DNA of 64,000 nt from Leptolyngbya ohadii IS1 (GTDB lineage Bacteria > Cyanobacteriota > Cyanobacteriia > Elainellales > Elainellaceae), in NCBI RefSeq assembly GCF_002215035.1, contig NZ_NKFP01000006.1, forward strand, positions 2,819,080 to 2,883,079, written 5' to 3'. The translations under genes and the position numbers were made by a program. This document shows positions 53,277 to 62,400 of this stretch, one piece after another; the first letter of the stretch is position 1; each line of letters begins with the position of its first letter. Under the pieces are notes generated by a model. It searched no databases, was not told the origin of the DNA, and was given only the letters and a program-made list of their open reading frames with translations.

Positions 53277-55103
53277 TTAACGCTGGCGTTGGCTAATAAT
53301 CAAATCGTAGGCAGATGCGAATTCGGTTTCGGTGATGCGAATGGTGGTGGGATCGGAGTGTCCCTGCGATCGATGGCGGCGAATTGCTTCTAGTGCAGCC
53401 TGATTGCTAAGGAGTGCCAGATCTGCTCCGTTCCAGCCTTCGGTTTGGGTCGCCCAGTTCTCTAGATCGACGTTTTCTAGAGGGCGATCGGCATTGTGAA
53501 CCTGAAGAATGGAAAGACGGCTCTGGGGATCGGGCAGATCGATTTTGATTTGCAGGTCAAACCGTCCGGCGCGGAGCATGGCAGGATCGAGGGCATCGGG
53601 TCGGTTGGTTGCGCCAATTAGCAGCACGTTGGGGCATCCCTGCAAGCCGTCCAGCTCGGTTAGGAGTTGACCCACGACGCGATCGCTCACGCCAGAATCG
53701 CCGGAAAACTTGCCCCTGGCGGGAACCAATGTATCAATTTCATCCACGAACACTACACAGGGAGCCGCTTGACGAGCCTTGGTAAACAGATCGCGCACGG
53801 CTTGTTCGGCAGCACCAACCCATTTACTGAGGAGTTCGGGTCCGTTGACCGCAATGAAGTTTGCTCTTGCCTGCGCTGCGACTGCCTTTGCCAGGAGAGT
53901 TTTCCCGGTTCCAGGCGGTCCCCAGAGGAGAATGCCGCGTGGTGCTTTGGCTCCCGTTTGTTGGTAGAGTTCCGGGTAGAGCAGTGCCCCTTCTACGGAT
54001 TCCTGGAGGGTTTGCTTCACCGATTCCAGTCCGCCGATCTCTTCCCAGCCAATCTGCGGCGACTCGATTTCCACCGATCGCAGCACGGAAGGCTTGATTG
54101 CCTTAATCGCCTGAAGAAAATCCTCCTGGGAGACGGTCAGCACGTCGGGAATTTCTGCTTTGAGGCTGGGAACCTGACGACGCAGGGCGCTGTATGCCGC
54201 CTTCTGACAAATTGCCTTCAGATCTGCGCCCACCATTCCCACGGCAAGATCGGCGATCGCATTCAGATCCACCGATGCCTCCAGGGGCATGGCGCGAGTG
54301 AGGATTTTCAGGATTTCCAGCCGACCTTCCCGATCGGGGACGCGGAACTGCACTTCGCGATCGAATCTGCCGGGGCGACGCAGTGCCGGATCAAGGTGGT
54401 CGGGGCGATTTGTTGCTGCTAGTACGATCACGCCTTTGGTTTTGGCAAAGCCATCCATCAAGCTCAGGAGTTGCGCGACAAGCCGTTTTTCCACCTCCCC
54501 TTCGACCTTGCTGCGATCAGGGGCGAGGCTGTCAATTTCGTCGATAAACACCAGACAGGGAGATGACTTGCCCGCTTTCTCGAACAGGCTCCGCAGCCGG
54601 GATTCTGCTTCACCGTAATATTTGCCCATGACTTCGGGACCAACGATCGCGATATAGCTGACCCCCAGTTCGTCCGCCAGGGCACGGGCAGTCAGAGTTT
54701 TTCCGGTTCCCGGTGGTCCCACGAGCAGCACCCCTTTAGGCGGCTCCAGTCCCAATCTCTCCAGCAAATCAGGTCGCTTCAGGGGAATTTCCACCATTTC
54801 CCGCAGCTCTTGCAGGACTTCTCCTAAGCCACCCACATCGGTTAGGGATGGGGCATCGGTCGAGCTGGAGTCGATCGGTTCTTCGCCAGAAGTCGGAGCA
54901 TCACTGGAATTCCCTGGCGCGGGATTGCGTTTAATGCGGCTCGTACCAATATCCGTACGGGGAATACTGCCCTGACGGGGAATACTGCTGAGCGGGCGCG
55001 CATTCACCTGCACATCCGTCTTGATTTCGCCGTTCTCGATTTTTTCTTCCAGGACTTTGGCAAGTTCTAAAAGCTGCTCGAAGCCCTTAAACAGTTCGCT
55101 CAT
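53277..55103 (-). CDS. Cdc48/p97-like AAA+ ATPase with two ATPase modules (608 aa)
   Basis: The protein has two AAA+ modules. D1 has Walker A GPPGTGKTLTARALA (129-136 core) and Walker B CLVFIDEIDSLAP with an arginine-finger region ALRRPGRFDREVQFRVPDRE; D2 has GPPGTGKTLLAKAVA and CVVFVDEIDTLVP, then AMLRAGRFDLQIKIDLPD. This resembles p97/VAT, which unfolds proteins or dismantles complexes. The N domain of p97 is missing; instead about 90 residues carry a helix (LFKGFEQLLELAKVLEEKIE) and a Ser/Pro-rich stretch. Substrate specificity is therefore likely different. It lies next to gas vesicle genes and opposite an ArsA-like ATPase, a combination that suggests a chaperone role in this cluster (inference). 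Confidence 0.9.
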   Translation of the reverse strand: MSELFKGFEQLLELAKVLEEKIENGEIKTDVQVNARPLSSIPRQGSIPRTDIGTSRIKRNPAPGNSSDAPTSGEEPIDSSSTDAPSLTDVGGLGEVLQELREMVEIPLKRPDLLERLGLEPPKGVLLVGPPGTGKTLTARALADELGVSYIAIVGPEVMGKYYGEAESRLRSLFEKAGKSSPCLVFIDEIDSLAPDRSKVEGEVEKRLVAQLLSLMDGFAKTKGVIVLAATNRPDHLDPALRRPGRFDREVQFRVPDREGRLEILKILTRAMPLEASVDLNAIADLAVGMVGADLKAICQKAAYSALRRQVPSLKAEIPDVLTVSQEDFLQAIKAIKPSVLRSVEIESPQIGWEEIGGLESVKQTLQESVEGALLYPELYQQTGAKAPRGILLWGPPGTGKTLLAKAVAAQARANFIAVNGPELLSKWVGAAEQAVRDLFTKARQAAPCVVFVDEIDTLVPARGKFSGDSGVSDRVVGQLLTELDGLQGCPNVLLIGATNRPDALDPAMLRAGRFDLQIKIDLPDPQSRLSILQVHNADRPLENVDLENWATQTEGWNGADLALLSNQAALEAIRRHRSQGHSDPTTIRITETEFASAYDLIISQRQR

Positions 55104-55278
55104 AGGTTGGCTTCCTGATCGGGGTCAGTGTCAGATCAGGTGATTCAGTTTCTAGTTATCCCAAAGCGATCGAGAAAAGCTCACAATTCCTTTGATATTT
55201 GGGGAAGTCGTTTGCAGGGGCGAAATATGGGAAGACTTGCAGGAGAAGTATTAATCAACCCCTGATAAATCGATCGCC

Positions 55279-57159
55279 ATGCTGCACTATTTTGATTCGC
55301 TGCGTCTGGTTCTGGTGAGCGGGAAGGGCGGAGTGGGAAAAACCACCTTTTCCTGTGGGTTTGCGCGACGGTGGGCGCGTCAGTTTCCCGATGAGCGGGT
55401 GTTGCTGCTGTCTACCGATCCGGCGCATTCGTTGGGGGATGTGCTGCAAATGGCGGTAGGCGATCGATCAGAATCAGTGAGTGATTTACCGAATCTTCAA
55501 GTGCGGGCACTGGATGCGGAAAAACTGCTGCAAGCCTTCAAAGAGAAATACGGCAGCGTTCTGGAATTGCTGGTGGAGCGAGGCAGCTTTGTCCAGGGGG
55601 AAGACCTGTCTCCGGTGTGGAATTTGAGCTGGCCCGGAGTGGATGAGCTGATGGGCATCCTGGAGATTCAGCGGCTTTTGCGCGAACAGGTCGCCGATCG
55701 TGTGGTCGTGGATATGGCTCCCAGCGGTCACACCCTGAATCTGTTTAGCCTGATGGACTTCCTGGATAACCTGCTAGCAGCGATGGGGCTGTTTCAACAG
55801 AAGCACCGCTGTATGGCGCAGACCTTTGGCGGAGCGTATCAAGACGATGAAGCCGATCGCTTTTTGCAGGAAATGCAGGCAGATTTAATGGGCGGACGAC
55901 AGCTTTTACAGAATCCAGAGGTGACAGGCTGCGCGATCGTCGCAATTCCAGAACCGATGAGCTACCTGGAAACCTATCGCTTTGTGCAGGCATTACAGCC
56001 GCTCAAGATGCCGATCGGCGGGATTATTGTAAACCGAATTTCCCATCCCTCTCAGGAGTCGCAGGAGCTTCTAGAGAAATTTATTACGCTTGCTGAACCC
56101 TATCCGGTTCTTAGGATTCCCGTTCAGGATCAGGAGCCGATCGGGGGGATGGCGCTGGATCATTTAATGTCTCTGGTCAAAAAAGCTGATCCGATCGCGG
56201 TTAACGTTCTTCCCAGTGAATCGATCGCCCTACCCGAAAAACTCTTACCGAGCTTTAGTGATTTTATTGCAGAAGGCAGACGGCTCATTCTAGTTGGTGG
56301 AAAAGGGGGAGTGGGAAAAACCACGATTTCGGCGGCGATTGCCTGGGGCATGGCGGCAAAACATCCCGATCGGAAGGTTCGCGTCATTTCGATCGATCCG
56401 GCTCATTCTTTGGGAGATGCCCTTGAGACAACGCTAGGACATGAGCCGATGATGCTGACGGAGAATTTGTCGGCACAGGAAATTAATGCCCATCGGGTAC
56501 TCGATCGATTCCGGGAGGAATATCTGTGGGAATTGGCGGACATGATGAGCGGGGATACGGGAGATGATTCGCTGAAGATTGCTTACGGTCCGGAGGCATG
56601 GCGGCAAATCGTCAGCCAAGCTTTGCCCGGAATCGATGAAATGCTGTCGCTGCTGACGGTGATGGAACAGCTAGAGCAGGGTGAACAGGATTTAATTATT
56701 CTCGATACCGCTCCGACTGGACATCTGCTGCGATTTCTGGAAATGCCGACCGCTCTGGGCGACTGGCTCACCTGGATTTTCAAGCTCTGGATTAAGTACC
56801 AGAACATTGCCGGACATACGGAACTGATGGGACGACTCCGCAATTTGCGGCAGCGGGTGATGCAGGCACAAAAACAGCTTAAAAACCCGAACTACACAGA
56901 ATTTATCGGCGTGGTACAGTCACAGCAGGCGATCGTGGCAGAAGCAGAACGGCTGACCCAATCCCTCCTGGAGAAGGGTGTTTCCCAGCGCTATATTGTC
57001 CATAATCGATGTGAAGTGGGGCAGTCGCTTCCGGCAGAAACTTTTCGGGAACAAACGATCGTGCATCTACGTCCCCTAGCACGGGGTAATAGACCCTCTG
57101 CCCAAATTTCTACCCAGATTTCTGCTCAAATTCAGGCGGCTGCGAGTCTTCTGTTTTAG
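55279..57159 (+). CDS. Tandem ArsA/Get3-like ATPase (626 aa)
   Basis: Two homologous halves each have a deviant Walker A motif, GKGGVGKT at 15-22 and 341-348, followed by LLLSTDPAHSLGDVLQ and VRVISIDPAHSLGDALE, and a switch II-like DMAPSGHTLNLF and DTAPTGHLLRFL. This is the fold of ArsA (arsenite pump ATPase) and of Get3/TRC40, which target tail-anchored membrane proteins. The arsenite-binding cysteines and the Get3 CxxC zinc site are not seen, and no arsB or other ars gene is near. A role in handling hydrophobic proteins is more likely than metal resistance. The gene is divergent from the Cdc48-like gene with a 175-bp gap between them. Confidence 0.9.
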   Translation: MLHYFDSLRLVLVSGKGGVGKTTFSCGFARRWARQFPDERVLLLSTDPAHSLGDVLQMAVGDRSESVSDLPNLQVRALDAEKLLQAFKEKYGSVLELLVERGSFVQGEDLSPVWNLSWPGVDELMGILEIQRLLREQVADRVVVDMAPSGHTLNLFSLMDFLDNLLAAMGLFQQKHRCMAQTFGGAYQDDEADRFLQEMQADLMGGRQLLQNPEVTGCAIVAIPEPMSYLETYRFVQALQPLKMPIGGIIVNRISHPSQESQELLEKFITLAEPYPVLRIPVQDQEPIGGMALDHLMSLVKKADPIAVNVLPSESIALPEKLLPSFSDFIAEGRRLILVGGKGGVGKTTISAAIAWGMAAKHPDRKVRVISIDPAHSLGDALETTLGHEPMMLTENLSAQEINAHRVLDRFREEYLWELADMMSGDTGDDSLKIAYGPEAWRQIVSQALPGIDEMLSLLTVMEQLEQGEQDLIILDTAPTGHLLRFLEMPTALGDWLTWIFKLWIKYQNIAGHTELMGRLRNLRQRVMQAQKQLKNPNYTEFIGVVQSQQAIVAEAERLTQSLLEKGVSQRYIVHNRCEVGQSLPAETFREQTIVHLRPLARGNRPSAQISTQISAQIQAAASLLF

Positions 57160-57220
57160 CGGATTTTTCTAGTTTCTAAGCAGTTTCGGGTCACTGTCTA
57201 ACGACCTGGAAGGGGGAGCA

Positions 57221-57883
57221 ATGGCGATCGGACTGGGATTCGGATTTTTCTTTGGCAACTATTACGATTATTACGACGACTTTTTTGATTTTCCCTTCAG
57301 ACCTATTAATGATGATGTCATTATCGGTACGGATGGCAATGATGACATTGAGGGAACCAGCAGTGATGACGAAATTTACGGTCGTGAAAGGGATGACGTA
57401 ATTGATGGTCGAAGCGGCGACGATGAACTGTACGGTGAAGATGACGAGGATGAATTAATCGGCGGCAGCGGGGATGATCTGCTGGTAGGTGGCGAGGATG
57501 ATGACGATCTGCTGGGCGGCACAGGAAACGATCGCTTAGATGGCGGTAGCGGCAACGATCGGTTGCGGGGCGAGGAGGATAACGATCGGCTGTTTGGCGG
57601 TAGCGGCAGAGATCGGCTAGATGGCGGTACAGGGCGAGATACGCTCACAGGCGGCAGCGGGGATGATATTTTTGTCGTGCGGCGACGAGGCGGAATCGAT
57701 CGCATCACGGACTTTGTAAATGGCGAGGATAAAATTGGCTTGGATGATGGTTTGCGCTTCCGCGACTTAGACATTATCTCGCGAGGGAATAACACCTTGA
57801 TTCGGGCAGGTCGCGATCCGTTGGCGACTCTGGTTGGCGTTGCGGCGAATACGATTAACGGCAGGGATTTTACGATCGTTTGA
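57221..57883 (+). CDS. RTX-type calcium-binding repeat protein (220 aa)
   Basis: Residues 30-145 are glycine/aspartate-rich nonapeptide repeats of the GGxGxDxLx type (GGSGDDLLVGGEDDDDLLGG, GGTGNDRLDGGSGNDRL). They fold into a calcium-bound parallel beta roll. The start MAIGLGFGFFFGNYYDYYDD is aromatic and not a Sec signal. The C-terminal 70 residues (GIDRITDFVNGEDKIGLDDG ... IIRAGRDPLATLV) are typical of RTX ends recognised by type I secretion. The expected result is an extracellular protein. The N-terminus and the small size leave function open. A strong AAGGGGGAG precedes the start. The second half of the repeats is unusually Asp/Arg-rich. Confidence 0.85.
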   Translation: MAIGLGFGFFFGNYYDYYDDFFDFPFRPINDDVIIGTDGNDDIEGTSSDDEIYGRERDDVIDGRSGDDELYGEDDEDELIGGSGDDLLVGGEDDDDLLGGTGNDRLDGGSGNDRLRGEEDNDRLFGGSGRDRLDGGTGRDTLTGGSGDDIFVVRRRGGIDRITDFVNGEDKIGLDDGLRFRDLDIISRGNNTLIRAGRDPLATLVGVAANTINGRDFTIV

Positions 57884-57968
57884 GGATGTTTCAGGAAATG
57901 CCATTATTTTCTGCAATCAGCCTTTTGCGCTCTTTTATAATTAATTTCTTGATGCCGGACGAATTCCT

Positions 57969-58262
57969 TTAATCGTCCACTGCACTAATTTCTGCCCATC
58001 TTTTCCTCATATCCACTGCGATCGCCTCTCGTGTTTCAAAGCCTCGTTGGATGTATTCTTCCGCTAATGGTTTCCATCGTTCCGTAGGGTCGATCGCTCC
58101 AGGCGCACCAGAAGCCATTCGTCCAGAGATGTGTCCTTCTCCGCAGACAATTCCCCAGACGATATCAATGTAGTAATCAATGTAGTAATCGAGATAAGAC
58201 TCGCGCCTATTTCGTTCTGGACGATCGGGGTGTCGGGGGCGGCGTTTTTTCGAGCTGCTCAT
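57969..58262 (-). CDS. Hypothetical protein (97 aa)
   Basis: I do not recognise this protein. The N-terminus is very basic (MSSSKKRRPRHPDRPERNRR) and is followed by a repeat (YLDYYIDYYIDIV) encoded by a short direct repeat AATGTAGTAATC on the plus strand (58157-58190). The C-terminal half (IDPTERWKPLAEEYIQRGFE, REAIAVDMRKRWAEISAVDD) looks globular and helical. It has no signal peptide or clear transmembrane segment. Moderate coding character and the absence of a better frame support it, but it could be spurious. Confidence 0.45.
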   Translation of the reverse strand: MSSSKKRRPRHPDRPERNRRESYLDYYIDYYIDIVWGIVCGEGHISGRMASGAPGAIDPTERWKPLAEEYIQRGFETREAIAVDMRKRWAEISAVDD

Positions 58263-58732
58263 AACTGTTCATCGGATGGATATCCCAATCATGCCCATCC
58301 AAGCTGTTGCCATTCAAGTTCTAGTCAAACTTCGGCACCCAGATTTCGGTAACAGGCATCTCCCATTCTGGCAGTCACTCTGGAATGGATAGCTGCTATG
58401 GCGATCGTGCCTTGCTTCCTGAAAAGGAGCCTATCCCTTCTAGCTGGGAGAGCTACCTCAGCAGGCTCACGGTCGGGAAAAGCTAGAAACTTCGAAAATT
58501 TTGGGAGATTCGGCGAAAATTAAGGAATCTTAAACTTTTAGAGGGAACAAAAGCCTATGTCTCCTCTTCTAGAATAGGAATTAGCGATCGATCCTTGATC
58601 TAGAGAGGATTCCCCTAAAATTCACAGATATTTCATCAGGTAGGCATGAACTTCTACGGAGATCGCTGAGTCTGTTGTGAAGTGATCAACATAACTCATC
58701 GTCAATCTATCATCCAAATTATCAGGAGCCGC
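58263..58732. other. Intergenic region upstream of the DUF928 gene
   Basis: No credible ORF is seen. The right part should contain the DUF928 promoter; AGGAGCC lies directly before the ATG at 58733. The left part should contain the promoter of the small minus-strand ORF, if that is real. Confidence 0.4.
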
Positions 58733-59461
58733 ATGATTCGCCCCCTGCGTCATTTTGCCAAACCTGCTGCTGTTGTGCTGCTCGCCACTGGCGTCCTTTC
58801 CAGTGTAGCGACCGTTGCTCTGGCTCAGTACGTTCCACCCGATCGCGGTTTGCCCGGACGGAGAGAAGGCGGTGGTACCCGTGGTGAGTGTATTCTCTCT
58901 CAGCCTACCCTAACTGCGCTGATTCCCAGTCAGAACTTCGGGACAACGGTGAAGGAATATCCGTCCTTCTTCTGGTATGTGCCCCAAACGAGCGCTACCA
59001 CAGCGGAATTCGTGCTAATGGACGGCAACCGCATTGTGTATGAAAAGACGATCGACCTGCCCCGATCGCCCGGAATTCTTCAGGTCAGCCTGCCTCAAGA
59101 TGGCTCGGTGCCGCCGTTGACAGTCGGAAAAGACTACCAGTGGTATTTCTCGATTATTTGCAATGCGGACGATCGCTCCGGCGATTTGTTGACCAGAGGT
59201 TGGGTTCAGCGGCAGGCACTCTCCCCCGCTCTGGCAACCAAACTGACACAAACGCCCCTTGCGGAGCACGCCACAGTCTACGCCCAGGCAGGCATCTGGT
59301 ACGATGCGGTTGAAGCTCTGGCAGATTTGCGGCAGCAGCCCGTAACACCGATGGGAGTTCGGCAAAGTCAGCTGCTCAGCGATCGCTGGAATCGTCTGCT
59401 GGGGTCTGTGGGGCTAGAAGGATTTGCAAATCAGCCGTTCATTGTCAGCCGGAATCCCTAA
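58733..59461 (+). CDS. DUF928 secreted protein (242 aa)
   Basis: A signal peptide (MIRPLRHFAKPAAVVLLATG, ending VALAQ) precedes a domain of the DUF928 family: LTALIPSQNFGTTVKEYPSF, FWYVPQTSATTAEFVLMDGN, IVYEKTIDLPRSPGILQVSL and GKDYQWYFSIICNADDRSGD. The family is common in cyanobacteria, often in the vicinity of CHAT-domain and filamentous-haemagglutinin exoproteins. The protein should be periplasmic or cell-surface. I chose the ATG at 58733 because of AGGAG directly upstream; an ATG at 58682 would add 17 residues. It ends 33 bases from the stop of the convergent CHAT gene. Confidence 0.88.
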   Translation: MIRPLRHFAKPAAVVLLATGVLSSVATVALAQYVPPDRGLPGRREGGGTRGECILSQPTLTALIPSQNFGTTVKEYPSFFWYVPQTSATTAEFVLMDGNRIVYEKTIDLPRSPGILQVSLPQDGSVPPLTVGKDYQWYFSIICNADDRSGDLLTRGWVQRQALSPALATKLTQTPLAEHATVYAQAGIWYDAVEALADLRQQPVTPMGVRQSQLLSDRWNRLLGSVGLEGFANQPFIVSRNP

Positions 59462-59494
59462 CCGATGAATTGTCTAACCGGGCGGCAGGATATC

Positions 59495-62400
59495 CTACCA
59501 GGGATTACCCACGATCGTGAAGGCTGCCCAGTAATAGGGGTGGGAAAGGGAACCCTCCAGGCTGTTATCGTCTGCGGGTAGTGGAATAGCGCCAATGCCA
59601 GGGATGCCTCGAATCTGTCCATCAGCAACGACGACCTCGCCCCGTGCCATAGCAATCTGCGCCCGTCTCAGGGCTTCTGCCTTGATGGGAGCTACATTCA
59701 GCGCATCATAAAAGCGAGTCATCAGCGCCGCAGTTGCCGCATCGTTAACAAACCAAAGGCTGGCGACGGCAGATTTGACGCCCGTTTGCACCGCTAATCC
59801 CGCAAAGCCCAGTTCTGCCTGTTCGTTCCCCAGGGCAGTTCGGCAGGCACTCAGCACCAGCATTTCCACAGGGGGATCGTTCCAGCGCAGTTCGCGCACC
59901 TGATCCATCAGCAGTCGCTCATCCCAGAACTGGATGTAGGAATTGCCGATCGGTCCCGGTACAAAGTCGGCATGGGTTGCCAGATGCACAATGCCAAAGG
60001 GCTGACTCTGGCGCACCTGCTTGAAATTGGCGATCGTCGCCTCGTTATTTAGTACAATTCTGCCGCCCTGCCACAGTTCTAGAACCAGCGTCGAAAGTTC
60101 CGTAGGCACTACTGGAAGCGGATTTTGTCCCTGGGTGCTTTCCGAGATTCCCATGGCAAGAAGCTGTGCCTGGCGCACGTCCACATAGCGGGTATCGGTG
60201 AGGCTGAGGCTCGGCATGAGTCCCACACTGTACTGCTCGATTAAAAACTGCTGTCCGTCGTGCAAAGCAGCAAAGGGAAGCGATCGCAGTCCGGTATCGG
60301 GCAGAAACACGAGATTCGTAATGCCCTGTGCCTTTAAGCTATCGCTGAGGGGCGTAATAATCCACTGGTAAAGCTGCTGAGCATCCTGCAAATAGCTCGT
60401 GGTTCCCAGGTTACGCGGATTCGTGACCTCGCTGCGAAAATCCTGTGCTGTCTTCAGGACTGTCGATCGCGTTGCGGCAGGAATGCGCTGTCGGAGGAGT
60501 CCCTGGGCAGTAACAACAACTAGATCCATCTGGTCGCTGTCCTGCGGGGTGGGGTTAGTCGTCAACAGATTAATGCCTTCCGGCACAAAGGAAATATAGA
60601 CAAACGCAGGCTTTTCCCCCGTTTCTCGCTCAATGTCTTGTGCCAAAGCTTTTGCTTCATCTAGAGTGGCGATCGGCTGAGCTGGCAACCCCAGATAATC
60701 CGTGAAGGTGTTGGAAAAGTCTCGCTCCAGTCGCGGTAGATCGGTGTCGATCGGGGTCGGTGGCAGACTGACCTGGGGAACAGGCTGCACGGACGGCGGA
60801 ATATCCACACGAGGATCATCTACCTGGGGTGCTTCGTCTGAAGGAGGCTCAGGGCGTGGGTCTGGACGTGGGTCGGGGCGTGGGTCTGGACGTGGGTCTG
60901 GACGTGGGTCTGGACGTGGATCGGGATCAGGATCAGGATCAGGATCAGGGGGTATGGGGGTGGGGCGAACCGTGACCTGGAAAATAATCGGCGACGACCT
61001 AGACAGAAACGGTGTCCCGTTAGTCAGATCCACCGCAGTTAGCGCAAAGACAGAAGGCGTCTCAGACGTAGTGCTGGGCGGAACAAACACCAGCGTATCG
61101 GAAAGCGTGACCGCAGTTCCCGGTACCACGGGTGCCCCGTTCAGCGTTAACGTTCCGGTAATCGGTACGGAGGAAACCTGAAGCCCGATCGTATCCCTAT
61201 TGGCATCGGTAATGTCCTGTACCAGGCTGCTAACCGGGATCGAGAGTGCCACACCCGGATCGGTGATCAAGCTAGGATTCGTCTGAGTCAGGGTGGGGGC
61301 AGCATTCACCGAAGCGATCGTGATACCGGGAGCCGGAGTGAGGCTATTTCCAGCAGGTGCAACGGCAAAGCTGCCCGTGCTCAGGGATGTCTCTGCCGTC
61401 AGGCTTCCGGCACTGCCGCTCAAGTCCGTTCCGGCAATTCCGGCTAATCCCACCGTAAAGGGACGATTTTCTGGTCCGCCTGCAAATTGAATGGCGATCG
61501 TTCCTGCCGTTCCTGCCTCTTCTTCTTCGGTAAACCCACCGGAGGTATCAATGCTAGCGGGGGTACTCTCCTCAGCCGGAATTAGACCTGTAATCTGGAC
61601 GCGATCGCCCACAATAGCGACATCTCCGCCATCGCCAAAGAAATTGGAGGTATCGATCGATTCGACTGTGACATTGCTACGCTGACTGGTGAGGGCAACA
61701 TCTCCGCCTGCGGTATCGATCGCGCCTGTATTAATGTCTCCGGCTGCCGTCAGGGTGAGATCGCCGGAATCAATCTCAAATTCGCCCGCCTCCACTGTAT
61801 TGAGTTCACCCGTAGTAATGGTTGCCCCGGTAATCGTTAGATCCCGTCCGTTCGTAAAAATGCTGGTGGTGGGACTGCTAAAAAATCCGCCCGCGCCATC
61901 CCCATCCGCATCTGCTGTAAATCGAATCGTGCCGGGACTGCCAATAAAATCTAGAAACTCGATCGTGGGGGCAACGGTGATGTTGTTGGTGGCTTCCAGG
62001 ATAATATCCGCCGCTTGAGCCGTGAGGGTGGCAGCGTCGATCGTAATATCTCCGGTAAATTCACCCGCCAGAATATCGGGTAAAGCCCCATCGGTGCCGG
62101 GGGTCGCAGGGGCAGTATCGGAAATCAGGATATTGGTGGGGTCGAGCAGCAGCGTTCCCAGACTACCGTTTGCCGCACTCAGATCCACCTGTCCGGCAAA
62201 GACCAGATTGCCGCGCGTAGAGACTTCTACAAACCCTCCGTTTTCGCCCGCTTCGCCGCTCCTGGCGCTGATGCTGCCAAAAAACTGCGTTGCCCGATTC
62301 GACCAGAGGATCACCTGTCCGCCGCTTCCTGGTGGAGAATTGGCATTGGCTGTCAGAATCGAATTCGTATCAACAAAAACGACCTCTGCCTGGGGCAGGC

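Noticed and set aside
55279-57159. Arsenic resistance ATPase ArsA
   Set aside because: The arsenite-binding cysteines and any arsB/arsR neighbours are missing; the context favours a protein-targeting role.
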